Source: Cantharellus purpuraceus (Eukaryota > Basidiomycota > Agaricomycetes > Cantharellales > Hydnaceae). Taken from it: a DNA stretch of 64,000 nucleotides. Numbering within the stretch: position 1 is the first letter of the stretch; each line of letters starts with the position of its first letter. This document shows positions 11,252 to 22,376 of the stretch, in pieces. A program made the position numbers and the translations under genes. The notes below the pieces were generated by a model. That model was not told where the DNA came from. It was given only the letters and a program-made list of their open reading frames with translations, and searched no databases. Location of the stretch: NCBI GenBank assembly GCA_025174535.1, contig JALBUN010000023.1:2604001-2668000 (forward strand). Direction: 5' to 3'.

Positions 11252-13586
11252 CTATGAGACCCAAACTGCGCCTCACGTCAGCTCATTCATATACGTCTTG
11301 TAAAATGGAGACTCACAGGCTAGTGCGATTACAATATACAAAGTAACCAACCTAGGACACCGTGAAACAAACTGCATGTCCAGAAAGTAAAATGCAACTC
11401 ACATCAATCCTTCCATGTAGTTGGATTTGCCATCCCTAAACTTGAAGGTGAGGACAAAACTCTGGTGTATATAAGAGGACACGTACATAATGAGCAGATT
11501 GACCAGGACCACGGATACAAAGAGAATAACCGTCTGAGAACAATAAGATGGCCGAAGTTGATCAAGATGTCCTTTCATACCTCAAAGTCCTCAAAGAACA
11601 AAGTCAAATGATGTCCGGTCCTAACATGAGAGTTTCAGACATGTCAAATAAAAAGATAAGGTACAACACCAACATCCATCCAACCAACACGAGCAATGGC
11701 ACGACGAAAAGGGCTATTTGCTGCGAAGAAACATGGCGATAAACGATCGGGTCTCGAGGGACGATCCGAGTACTTACAATCGCACTCCCGATGCATATGC
11801 TCATCGTTAGCTCGTACTTTCCACGAACGGCCATCCAGATAGATCTACATCACAATTAGAAGGAGCGTGACACAAGGAGGATTTGGACGGACGTTGTATG
11901 TTCAGCCGCATTCGCCACGATAGGTATGAGTATGAGCCTATCCAGAAATTAGGAAAAACAAAGGTCGAACAAAAAGGAAGACTTCCGCACCCGATAAACG
12001 ATCTAGAGATGTGGTATCGCTCTGCTGTTTCCTCGATAGACGCGACAACTAGACGAAAAGTGTCAAGAGAAGCATCACAGTCCAAGAAGCTCACTTGCGC
12101 CAATCAGCACAGAATGCTGTCAAGATTGTCACCAACAACAACCTGCCATGTTTCAGTTTTCAAGGGAGTAATATAAACCACCAACACGACTCACGCCGTG
12201 GCAGCGGCGAAGGTGTTCATCTCAGCTTTCTCCTCCTCTTGTTCGACCTCCCCTTGTTGTTGGACCACTCGTTGTCGGGCTCTTTCTTGTTGAAGACTTC
12301 CCCGTCGGACAGCTCCTTGGTGGACACTTTCTTGTTGGGCCCCTCCTTGCTGGGTCAGTTGCGATCGGAATAAATACGAATGCGTCTTGAGCTAGAAAAC
12401 GACATGCACAGGATCAATCAACCGAGTCATGCTCGCACAAGGCGGAGATGTCCAACCTGGAAGTACAGGTATGAAACATAGACTACCAACAGAAGGATGG
12501 CTGTCCCCCTCGATATGACGTTGAGACCATGGCTTGCTTCCGACCCGGTGGAATCGGTTGTTGACAGAAGCCGGTGGGTGAACGAAGAATCGTTGGAGAA
12601 GGCGGGGTGATTCGTGGACTTGGAAGCTCGGTAGGCGGCCGGGATGACAAGTGCTGGAGGGAGATCCGGTGTTTAGTTCAAGTTTGTAAGGTGAACAGGA
12701 ACAGTCTCACTTATACATCCCAATGTCATAAGCTGATCATTGGAATCAACCTTGGGGTTAATCGAAGACAAAGTGATGCGTCAAACGTACCGATGCAGAG
12801 CTAGGAAGGGAAAGGAGAAAATGTTCAGTGAGAAACATTGGTATGCGCTGTATGTAACATACGTTTGTGCGGCAATAACCTGAAATTCACCAAGGTCATG
12901 TACAAAACCGCCTGCAATGAAGGAAGAACCCAAGACAAGCAATATGTTACCAAGGATGGAACCCAACAACTGCAAAAATGCCATGTTCTGTTTGTGGAAA
13001 TGACATGATCCGCATGTATGGGCTTACAGAGGTCTGGACGATCCTAAGTTCCCCTAGACATTGCATATATTCAAGTATACACAAAGTGTAGGCCGTCAAA
13101 TGTACTGACCTTGGAGGAGAGCAGCAAGACCTACTATAATTTCTACCTGTGCAGTTGGTGAATATGATGCTTGTGAAAGGTGACGCTGCGGACGTACCGC
13201 ATTTCCAAAAGACGCGTTTAGGAGACCGGATACAGTCTCCCCAAGTTCAATAGACATTTGATCCGTAGCTTCTCCAATTAGCTGATGGCGGATGAGTGAA
13301 GATGCGAAAAGGATCGGGGAGAACATGCCTTTGCAAGGGGGATGATCGCGAGGAAGGAAAGGAGAAAGCGCACTCCGGCATCCCATTGCATGTAGTGGGA
13401 AATACAGCTGAAAGGCATGAAAACGAGGAGCAGGTTGACCCATGATTCCAGGAAAATGTAATGATAAGACCGTAGGAATCCAGGCTGGCCTTCTCCTTTG
13501 ATGAATGCAAGCACGCGATGTCCAAAGGAACGCCTCACGGAGTTGCGACCGCCATTTTCGAGTAAAGGAGAGTGTTCTGAAGGCAT
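11252..13586 (-). CDS. VCX1: vacuolar Ca2+/H+ exchanger (CAX/VCX1 family)
   Basis: Multi-pass antiporter that loads Ca2+ into the vacuole using the proton gradient. The start is 'MPSEHSPLLENGG' (13586). The first exchanger repeat reads 'LIGEATDQMSIELGETVSGL' and 'LLNASFGNAVEIIVGLAALL', the canonical CAX c-1 signature. It is followed by 'QTSLLGSILGNILLVLGSSF' and 'FQLKTHSYLF'. The second half includes 'VASIEETAERYHISRSFIG' and TM segments such as 'QIALFVVPLLVLVGWML'. The C-terminus 'VTLYIVIALAFWVS' ends at 11252. Many small exons are present. The first intron (13282-13328) requires a GC donor. The cytosolic loop between the two halves carries a glutamine-rich pentapeptide repeat (12250-12357) with acidic residues at its end. 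The family call is firm; some exon edges in the second half are approximate. Confidence 0.92.
12250..12357 (-). repeat. imperfect 15-bp tandem repeat coding Gln-rich pentapeptides
   Basis: Within the CAX gene, imperfect 15-bp units of the kind cttgttggacactcc (plus strand) are repeated about seven times. On the coding strand they give successive five-residue blocks: GGAQQ, ESVHQ, GAVRR, GSLQQ, ERARQ, RVVQQ. They lie just before 'VEQEEEKAEM' in the cytosolic loop of the exchanger. Confidence 0.75.
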
Positions 13587-13862
13587 GAACGAGGTTGGGA
13601 AAGAAAGAGGGTTACGGTTTAGTGACCTAGTTCTATTGGAGCGCGAAATACACCGCCTTGCCCAAGCGCAAAATTCTGGCAAGTACAGTGCCCGGGTAAT
13701 CGGTCCGCCAAGACCGGCTCGTGCACAGCAACGGCACTGCGCTCACTCCCTGAAAGACACGCAGGCCCCTTGATTCCTTCGAGTCCATAGCTCGACGACA
13801 TTCACCCGTTGTACACGTCATCCCGGCAACTCCGCTGCGCCTATCAAATATGGTATACAGCA

Positions 13863-14727
13863 CTATTTGGCTTGCGCATTCAAGCAGTCCAAGTCGTCTG
13901 CGTTCCCCGCCACAGCTGGCTTGACGAGATGCGAAATGTCTGCACAGCGCCTCAGAACTCCTGTGCCATCTTTATGCACTTCAATGAGCGTCACGCTTGC
14001 ATTAGGGCAAGGCAACCAGCTTAGTATTTCCACCCCTGGCGACTTCACAATATTCCTATATCCAATCAACACACGAGCTAGCGTGCCTGCATTCACTAGT
14101 GAGAGACCTTATAAAGCACGCAACGATAGCCCACTGACTGATGTATGCCCCATGACTCACCACCAACATACACGCCGGTCGGTCCCCGTGCGTCTCTGTC
14201 GCCTTCTCCGCGTACGGAACTACCGTCTCGTCCCAGAATCGTAATATTCGGTCCCGAAACGCCGACGATGTTTCCACCGTCTCGTCCGCGGTAGGCCGGC
14301 CCACCTTGGGATACACTAGACCTTGCAGGTTCCCCATGAACTGTCGATACCTCCATCAACACGGTGCTCTCACATCCTTGCCCCGATAAAATGAAGGACG
14401 CACTCTTTCCCTGAGGATCGCCACTTTCTGGGGCCGCACCTCAGCATGATGCTTCAGTATCGCATTCGCAGTCTGCCATGACATCGTGATCAATTCTTAG
14501 CTTATCAGCATACTCTAAACATGGTCAACACGCCCTACATCTACCGCCCTCGCCAGGTCACTGCTGAACGCCACGTCAAACTGCACGTCTTTCAATGCCT
14601 CCCCAGTAGCAGCAGCTTGTTCGATTCCCACGCCATCGAGTTGGGTATCAAGTTGGCCTTGGATGATCCTCTGCAGATTCTCTGCCGTCTGTCCATGTCG
14701 AACATAGTATACCAATGTAGACGCCAT
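13863..14727 (-). CDS. histidine phosphatase (phosphoglycerate mutase-like, TIGAR/F26BPase type)
   Basis: Branch-1 histidine phosphatase. The N-terminal 'TLVYYVRHGQTAEN' contains the phospho-accepting RHG. 'FSSDLARAV' follows the usual layout. After an intron, 'VAILRERFMGNLQGLVYPK' carries the catalytic Glu region typical of TIGAR/fructose-2,6-bisphosphatase relatives, and 'MLVVSHGAYISQW' supplies the second catalytic His. The C-terminus 'NASVTLIEV' is a conserved strand. Four exons; about 240 aa. The substrate cannot be fixed from sequence: sugar-phosphate phosphatases and broad-specificity mutase-like enzymes share these motifs. A perfect TATA run lies 52 bp upstream of the start. Confidence 0.88.
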
Positions 14728-14778
14728 ACAAGTATGAGCAAAGATGCAGTTTAGTTCACCAAACACTACTGGTCTGGG

Positions 14779-14788
14779 TATATATATA
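14779..14788 (-). promoter_or_regulatory. candidate TATA box of the histidine phosphatase gene
   Basis: A tatatatata run 52-61 nt upstream of the minus-strand ATG at 14727. The spacing fits a fungal TATA element with a short 5' UTR. Position only; no transcript evidence. Confidence 0.4.
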
Positions 14789-15235
14789 GGAACCATCACC
14801 AGTCATGAGCAATATTGCTGTGACGGCGTCTTTTCCGCTTTCCGACATCATCAAGGTTTACCGCGTCTAATGACCTGCATTCAAAGCTGTATATGTCAAT
14901 ATTCGTTGTCGTTACAAGTACGTAGATATAGAGTGCATGAGAAACAAGAAGCACAATCTGGATTCCAGTCCGCGTCCGTTTGTGTTGACTATCCGACCTA
15001 TCCCGTGTCCATCATCGACCAACTAAAAGACCAGCAGGGGAGGAACCAGACAGATGAGATGCATCGAGGGACTCAGATGAGCAGACAAGTACATAGATCT
15101 GTGACAGAGATTAGATGGAAAGAAGGACAAACATAAGGGTCATGCAGGGCATGAGATCAGAACAAAACACGTCGGTCGGATCAGAATGGTAAAAGGCAGT
15201 TTTGACACGTCACAATCAAGACAGTTCATCCTGCC
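14789..15235. other. intergenic, no supported gene
   Basis: Between the histidine phosphatase promoter and the stop of the YTH gene. Only short overlapping open frames without recognisable domains are seen. Confidence 0.55.
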
Positions 15236-18067
15236 TCAGAAGTTGCCTGTCGGGTTGGGCATGCCGTATCCTCCGGATGGAACGGGACTAGGATGCCGCA
15301 TGACGCTTTGCACGTATTGCTGCCCCTGCATTATAGGTAGCGTTGCGCCCATGTGCTGGGAAACACCATACGGGGCTGCGTTCGGGTTCGGCATTGCAAA
15401 CATCTGCGGTGGCGATTGTGCTGCCTGGGGCTGTGGTGACGGGCTCGGAGACGGGTGTTGGGGAGCAAGCTTTTGGATAGACTGGAGCTGCAACAGAATC
15501 ATTCCATGTCTGAGGACAACCCATCAACCTGAACACAAACCTCGTAAAACGCAAAGTCCTGAAGCAGCGAGGTCCGCGCGGGATGGGTAAAGAAGATCCG
15601 AAGCATCTCATGGCCTGCCTCAGGGAGGAGCTCCTGAGTATCGCGTGAATTTGTCACAGGCTTCCGTTCTGATGTGTTCCTGGTAATTATACATTCAGTA
15701 CGCACACCACAAGTAAACGTTCGGATAAGACTTACTGGAGCCGAATGTGTCGGAGGTTCGCGTTCGGAATGTCCCTAACGAATATCCAACGAACCTTGAA
15801 AACTCCTTTCCACTTATCAGACGCCCAGACGGTGCTACTTCGTGTGTAGTCTACTGGAGTTAACATTTCAGCCATCCCGCAGAAATGACCGCTATTCTAT
15901 TATTAGCGATGACCTCGAAGACAATAAGCTATCAATTCCATACCTGGCGTTAACACTGAAGAACAAATATATCGGTCCTCTCCCAGCGCACTCCTTGAAT
16001 GCCTTGTCCAATCTCTTGTTGCCAGGGTCGGTAGAGCTCCATATCTCATATTTGAGCGACTTGTGCACATCGTCCTCCGTGTATGACTTAATTACAAAGA
16101 ACCGCGCAAAAGTTGGCCTTATATCAAAGTTGGTGGGGTTATACCCCTTCGTGGCAATAAGCGTTGGAACGTCAATGGGAGACCCCATATAGCCTGGCGC
16201 CCCCGGAGTAGCAGACAGTTGACCAGTATTATTGTTAGCTTGAGGCCCCAATGCACCGCCATAGTTAGTGACCGCGCCAAGTCTAGGTGCCTGCTGCTGC
16301 TGCTGCTGCTGCTGTAAGTACTGCGCGGGAATCGTCGGGACCGGCGGCCCTCCAGAGTTATTCCAACCCTGGCTACCTTGTTGTTGCTGGTACTGCAAAT
16401 TCGGGTTCGAGGAACGCGACCCAAGGACACGGTCCTTCTGATCCCACATCACGCCACTCGCCGTGACGGCACGTTCCTCAGATTGGATGGTACCAGCTTG
16501 GCCCTGCTCGTTCCCGATCTGACCACCGCGACCACTCCCCATATTGCCTGTGGGGCCTGGGGTACGGTTACTTCCTGGTTGACCGGGTGCTCCGTGTCCG
16601 ATAGGCGGAACATACGCTGCCGCACTGAAAGGCCCTTGAAACCCTTGGCCGCCAGCATTTTGCTGTACTTGGCCGCTTTGATAGAGGGAAGAAGCAGCCA
16701 ATTGTGCATTGAATTCAGTGACCAGCCTCAAATCCGCAGAGCGAAGCCCACTCCCTACAGGGTTGGGGGCTCTCATGCCCGGACTTGCCTGGTTGCTGAA
16801 TCGTGGGGGCTGGGTTGGTCCAGATGCAGTGTTCCCCCCTTGCATTAACTGAGGAGTTCCCCTGGGTGATGCTCCAGATGAAGACAGCTCGAGCGCAGAG
16901 AGGGCCCGCTGGACATCATCCATGGTCGAAGGAGCTCCATTTCCATGATACCCCCCATTGTTTGCACCGCCAACGGCGTTTCCCCCACGCGACTCCTTCG
17001 GAGTGTTCCAGGGACTTTTACCAATAGGACTTCCAGAATAACCTTGAGCCTGACCCAGTTGCGTGGCTGACATTTGTTGCTCAAAATATTCCTCTTCTTC
17101 AGCATCCTCTGCGACGAAATTCTCCTCGACCTCTGGAGGACTAGGGCTCTCGGCCGCAGAGCCTTGGGACACGTCGCCCCCGAGGCCAATGGTATTGTGT
17201 CGTCGAGGTTTTACACCAGCAAGAGTGCCAGAACGTTTTACAGCAGCAGCTCCTGAATTATTATGAGGAGCGCCGTAAGTAAGGGACTGATGTCGTCGGA
17301 CGCCAGCGCCAAAAGATGCAGGAGGAGGAGATGGTACATCGGCGGGAGTAAAGGCAGGAGAAAGAGGTGACTGGGACGCCTGAGACTGGTTCGAGGAATC
17401 GATGATCCTTTGATGGGGGACTTGGGGTACTGGTGCGGCAACCCCAGACTATGTAGAATAGAATCAATTTGTCAGATGTGAGTTCGATGAGTGCAATTGA
17501 TCGGCAAAAGAGCACATCATCCTTAACGAAAGAAACTGCTGACCTCCTCAGAGTCCCTCCAGCCTCGCATTTCCGTCTCCCATTCTTCCTCCTCACCTTC
17601 ACCGTCATAGCCATGCTCTGCCTGGATGGCTGAAAGACTATTCATAGTCCGCAAAGGAGTCGAATTACCAGATTGCCTGGATTGATGATAACCTGATCAT
17701 GCACAGCAGGAATTTATGAGCCCTGTGCGGAGTGCACAGCGGAAAACATGAACACACCCTTGTGTGTGTTGTATCTAGTAGGCAAAGAAGCCTGCCTGTG
17801 GAGGCTTGCATTTTTCTCTCCGACGGCCCCAACGCCAGGAGCCACCCATTCTTCACCAGGGGCTACGTACTCATCTTCTTGGGCACCAGTCCATTCTCCA
17901 CTCTCCTCTGAGATAGGGACGCGGGACCCACTCCTGACAGGGCGAGAGTGCGCTGAAATGGTGTGGTATCGCCGGACACCACCAGACGCCGAATTACCCT
18001 GAGGTGGGGATGGAGGAAGAGGAGGAGGGGAGATTGGGTGCTGGGGGGAAGGTTTTGGAGAGGACAT
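15236..18067 (-). CDS. YTH-domain RNA-binding protein (m6A reader, YTHDF-like)
   Basis: Predicted reader of N6-methyladenosine in RNA. A long disordered N-terminus runs from '[11 protein letters not shown]' (18067) through about 16130. It is rich in Pro, Gly, Ser and Gln, with an eight-Gln run at about 16283-16312 and two related short blocks, '[11 protein letters not shown]' and '[13 protein letters not shown]'. The YTH domain follows: '[20 protein letters not shown]', '[20 protein letters not shown]', '[11 protein letters not shown]', then across an intron '[15 protein letters not shown]' and '[20 protein letters not shown]'. The Trp in 'EIWSS' and the two in 'VWASDKW' match the aromatic cage positions. 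A '[13 protein letters not shown]' helix and a Pro/Gln-rich tail complete the protein. Five or six exons, about 800 aa. The start could move if a further 5' exon exists. Confidence 0.92.
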
Positions 18068-18947
18068 GTCCAACGCCAGATGCAGAGTGTCTGATAGTCA
18101 GACAAGAAAGAGGTAGAGAGGGAACTGAGTGGAGGATGCAGTATCGGGTATACCGGCGCTCATGAAAAGTGCTTAGTCCGCTTCCTGCTTCAGCGTCCAA
18201 ATAATGACACTACAGAGCGACCGATATGCAGCTGGCTTGAAGAGCTGCAAGAGAGCAAGCAGCGAGGAGTAACTCCTTTACAACTTTCATTTATTTACTT
18301 ATTCAATCATACCATTGCAATAAACTAAACCAATGTGCATTGAGAAATCCATATATATACCAGGCTACTTCCACATGAGTGATGTGAACTTTCACACTAT
18401 TCCAGGATTGGCGTTCTGGGGGGCGATGATTCGCGCTGTAAGTGCCAATCACTGTGACAATCAAGCACCCATCAATTCTCAATAAGAACCAAAGACTCGC
18501 GGCGAGTTGGACGGAGACTGATATTAATCCTGTCCTAGCAACGTGCTTGACAGAACAAACTTTGAAACCAGTTGCAAGGAATGTATCGATGGTTCACCAG
18601 GTCACCAGGTCATCTGGCAGCAGTTACCTCCTATCACGTGACCAATGATGCTGACTGTCCTGGCAAAGCTCGAGATGGCACTCTCAATCATTCAAACGCA
18701 ACCACACGAGGTCCACTGCAGCTAATACGTCGGTATAGTAATAGTAGAAACAGAATGCCAAAGTGTGACATAAGTACAGTGAAAATCCTAATATCAGTTT
18801 CAATTACGAACGAAGAGAAAACTGCAACAACTCGTGCATGAGCAACTTGAAACACCAAAGAAAATCCCGCAAGCCAACTCACAAAAAAATTGGGACTGCG
18901 TCTAATACAAGGGGCTGAGCAAACGAAGTCGATCACAAACCACACGT
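18068..18947. other. intergenic between YTH and Clp1-like genes
   Basis: 880 bp upstream of the YTH start and downstream of the Clp1-like stop (both genes on the minus strand). It is AT-rich near 18300-18360, with a tatatata run at about 18350. No coding feature is supported. Confidence 0.55.
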
Positions 18948-20051
18948 CTAGCTTTCAAGCGGGAGTGAACGAGAACGAGAACGTTGTAGGCTGCTGTGAT
19001 CACGGCTCTTGTGACCATCACTAAGAGCCGATACGGAAGATGCATCAGATTGGCCACCCTCCGAGCGGCTGTCCTCGTCCTCACTATCCTCCATTGCCAA
19101 GTCTGGCGATGACGCCTCCTGAGGCGTGGTCGGTTTTAGCCACTGTCTGTAGTATCTCCCCAGAAATGCTTTCAGCTCCAGCCGCATGCCAAAGAACTCG
19201 ACATTCCGCACGATGCCTTGCCAGGTGATGATTCCTCTATGAAGGCACTCTTCCATGTAGTCGAAACTTCCAAAATATAGATAATGGACTAAGTGGGGAA
19301 ATGAAAGAGCATCAGGCATTGGTAGAAATATGACGGGGTGATGTGTGCTCGAGGACGGAAGCACTCGAGGGTGACGAGATGGGTGTATGGGGAATGCACC
19401 GGCAGCCAAGGGAGACGTAGGTTGTGGGTAAGGAGACCGTGATATTGAGGGTGAAACGGATCCGCACGAGCTGTTCGCGGATGTCAGCGGGGTGCTCAGA
19501 TCTAATGGGGACGTTCCAGTGAGAATTGCACGCATAAATGTTGATTGTGCTGAAAGGTAGTCCTGGTGGAGCTATATAGCCACAACTGTTAGATCAAATC
19601 TACGAGTGACTACATACTAGACATCATACCTTGAGTACCATACGTCGTGCGTTCCTGACAGGCTCGCTGTCTCGTTTTGAGGGCGTAAGGCTTTGATCAC
19701 TGAACGGACCAGTTGTCAATGGATCCGGTTCTGGGGGTGAAGGAGAATTTCGACGAGTAATATCACATGGTACGACTTGACAACATGGGGGTTCAGCGAA
19801 GCACGCCCACAACCGGTGGCACAAATATCTCACTTAGGGTACAATCTGCGGTTTCCGGTCTGTACCAATAATTTGGGCCCAGACGGTGTAACTGGTATGG
19901 CCTTTGGTTTGTGCGTCCATATATGGCAGAGAGTATGACGCACTTGTGAGACAATGTAGGCCTCGGGGACATTTCGCAACGCAGGGGGAGGGAACGGCTT
20001 TGGTATGAATGACTGGCTGGTCTGCGGCTTCAGAGAAGGTGGTGGTGGCAT
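18948..20051 (-). CDS. clp1: Clampless1 (Clp1)-like protein, BTB/POZ-like
   Basis: The best match from memory is basidiomycete Clp1, which is needed for clamp formation and dikaryotic development downstream of the mating-type homeodomain proteins. The N-terminus 'MPPPPSLKPQ' begins at 20051. A BTB-like core reads 'MVLKLHQDYLSAQSTFMRAI', then 'PDALSFPHLVHYLYFGSFDY' and 'GIITWQGIVRNVEFFGMRLE' with 'LKAFLGRYYRQW'. The tail is acidic and then Ser/Arg-rich ('RSRSRSLPLES'). The first exon reads on to 'LLVQTGNRRLYP'. A 134-nt intron (19700-19833, gtgaga donor) then joins 'DQSLTPSKRD', which removes an apparent in-frame stop. A 58-nt intron near 19570-19630 follows. Identification is by pattern recognition only; it could be another fungal BTB-like protein. 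Confidence 0.6.
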
Positions 20052-21055
20052 TGTAGTGGAGGCAGCAGATAGAAGACGTTGCTGATACAAATTAAGGAGA
20101 GGCCAAGTACAGGGGCTGATGGCATCGACAGCGGTGCTCGCAGACGGGTTGGCTACGGCAGTGCTGTGATGCCGCTCACAGCGGCAAGAAACAGATAATG
20201 CGAGGTCCGGTGCGAGAAACAACCAAGAGGTGCTGTGGTCTTGCCAGGTATTTAAGAGGGTATGCCGATCGTGGTCGAATCGTGTGATAGCTTTAGAGGA
20301 AGCATTTAATCTGGCGAGGTTGGGGTATGCTTAAACGGAGCAGGGTAGACGGTCAAGAGCCTCAGAGACGCATAGCGAGGTCACAAGATTGCTGTAATTC
20401 CTAATTGTTGTTCGTAAGAGGAATGTCGACATAAGCATGTTCTTATTGTATTCTGTTTTCAAGCAGCGATACACTCGCTTCTGCATAGTCAACACGGCAA
20501 AGCACTAGAGAGAAAGTCGAACGCAGTGCAACTGAAGGAGAGAAACAAGATTCCAGTTCAGGGGACAAGCGATCTCGTGGACTCGCTTAACATCTTGAAC
20601 GTAGCGACGTCCCCAAATGGGAGGAAGCCTCAGGCTGAGTGCGCCAAATTATTTCGCTGGGATCATGCCTCCCGCATCATATAATTAGCAAACCTTCTGC
20701 TGGCTCTTCTCGGTCGTAAGTTGGCAGTTGCCTCGAGGCTCCCAGAATAGGTAAGACTGATATGTATGATATATATAATTCGATAAGTATCATATTACAC
20801 CAAGACTCGTGACGATACAATTTAGACCTACACTGAGATAACTGTTCTTATGATCTCATGAATGCCTACGCGAGTAGAATATTCACACTGTGCAGCGTCT
20901 AGGTAGAGCTTTCAATCCTACGTGCACTATCGGAATCTCAAGTGTAAGTGACAGCATCGAGGTTCCTTGAAGACATAACACCGTGCCCGAATTCCAAACC
21001 GCATTCCAGGATCGTCTGAAAAGAGCAGAACAACAAGGCCAGCGCCTTCTGATTC
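20052..21055. other. intergenic, AT-rich in part
   Basis: About 1 kb between the Clp1-like start and the NUDIX stop. It is AT-rich around 20760-20800, with tatatata and tatcatatta runs. It is the presumed upstream region of the Clp1-like gene. No open frame with a domain is seen. Confidence 0.5.
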
Positions 21056-22345
21056 TCACCACTGGCTACGTTCAATCTGACACAACAATCGGTGCCATTG
21101 CGCGGGGTCAAATGTGACATTAGAGCTTGGAAACCTCAAGTTGGGAAGGTATATCCGTGAATAAGTCGATGTTCCGTTCTGAATGTACAACATGAAGCTG
21201 GATGCGTGGCAATGCTCAGGCAGAGTCAAGAATTTGCTTGAAGACACTCACCCCTCCCTTCTTAGCACGGACTCGGACTCGGTGACGTGCTCCTGGCCTC
21301 CCGCCTCTCAATTCATCACCCTCATATGTGAGCACGGTAAGTCCTTGCTCATCCTTTTCGGGAAGTGCTCTAGGGTTGATCACGTATCCTCCGAACGAAC
21401 CACGAGCCAACCGGCGAATGGCATCCTTCTGCTCCACTGTAGTCATGTCGCCTGAAAGGACAGATGCCAATGTCGTGAGAAGATAGAACTGAGGAGGCAT
21501 GAGAGCAATCTGTCGTAAATATAAACCTGCTTAAAACAATTCACTATACTGCGGCGGCTCCTCCCACGCACCTTTTCGGCCTGGAATTCAGATATGGCAT
21601 CCTGAGGCTTCATAAATCGTACTGAAATGACTTCTACGCCACCATCAGGGGTGGGGAGATGCTGCAAGCCTTGGTCAACAGAAAGACCAACAGAAGACAT
21701 TGATGGAAGGAATGCGACGAAAAAGTGGGTATGAAACCGCCTGACGATATGTTAATATCGATACGTCAATACATCGATGCTCAGAACAGGATTCACCTTG
21801 GCATTGTAGGCGGTGTGATCCATTGAGTGAATGGGAGTAGCGCATCAATGTTTGGAGTGAGCCCATTATCGGTCAAAAAAGACGCGAATGACATGCGTTG
21901 GGCATGAATCGACTTTCGAGCAGCCTCTAAAGTCGCCTGAGTCGGCGCAGCTGATGAGGCTGCCGAAGTCGCCAAAAGAATTCCAGACTCTTCGAACGTC
22001 TCGCGAATCGCTGTCAGCCTTTTGGATGTGTCTTGCTGTGCGTCATAATTTCCCCCAGGGAAAACCTGTAGAGATGTGAGCATATGTGTGGACAGCATTG
22101 CGAATATAGCGTACATAGGCTCCCGCAAATGATTTGGAGTTGGGATTTCTCTCCACCATGAGCACTCGATTTTGACTATCGATGATAATGAGGCTCGCGG
22201 AGGGCCTAGGAATAGCAGGCCGACGCTCAGAAGACATATCGGTTGTCAAAGACGAGTTGTTCCTTGTGGTGGTTACAGTGAGCCACCATGGCAGCTGTTG
22301 ACGGCAATATTGGCCGGCGACACGGGAGCACGTGACAAAAAGCAT
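21056..22345 (-). CDS. NUDIX hydrolase (NUDT19/NUDT7-like)
   Basis: Hydrolase of nucleoside diphosphates linked to another moiety. The NUDT19-type members act on CoA esters in organelles. The core starts with 'IPRPSASLIIIDSQNRVLMV', then across an intron 'VFPGGNY' and 'AIRETFEESGILLA', which holds the REtfEEsG catalytic part of the NUDIX box with a shortened insert. Later exons have 'FTQWITPPTMPR', 'RFHTHFFVAFLP', 'MKPQDAISEFQ' and 'LPPQFYLLTTLA', the usual NUDT19 C-terminal landmarks. The chosen ATG (22345) gives a basic, hydrophobic leader ('MLFVTCSRVAGQYC') that could be a mitochondrial presequence. An alternative start is 22237 ('MSSERRPAIPRP'). From 22345 only 31 bp separate it from the divergent DRN1 start. 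Confidence 0.88.
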
Positions 22346-22376
22346 CCCGCGTCGTCGGACTTGAATTGACACCAGG

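Noticed and set aside
19830..19840. In-frame stop making the Clp1-like gene a pseudogene
   Set aside because: A strong gtgaga donor at 19833 with an acceptor at 19700 removes the stop and keeps the frame.
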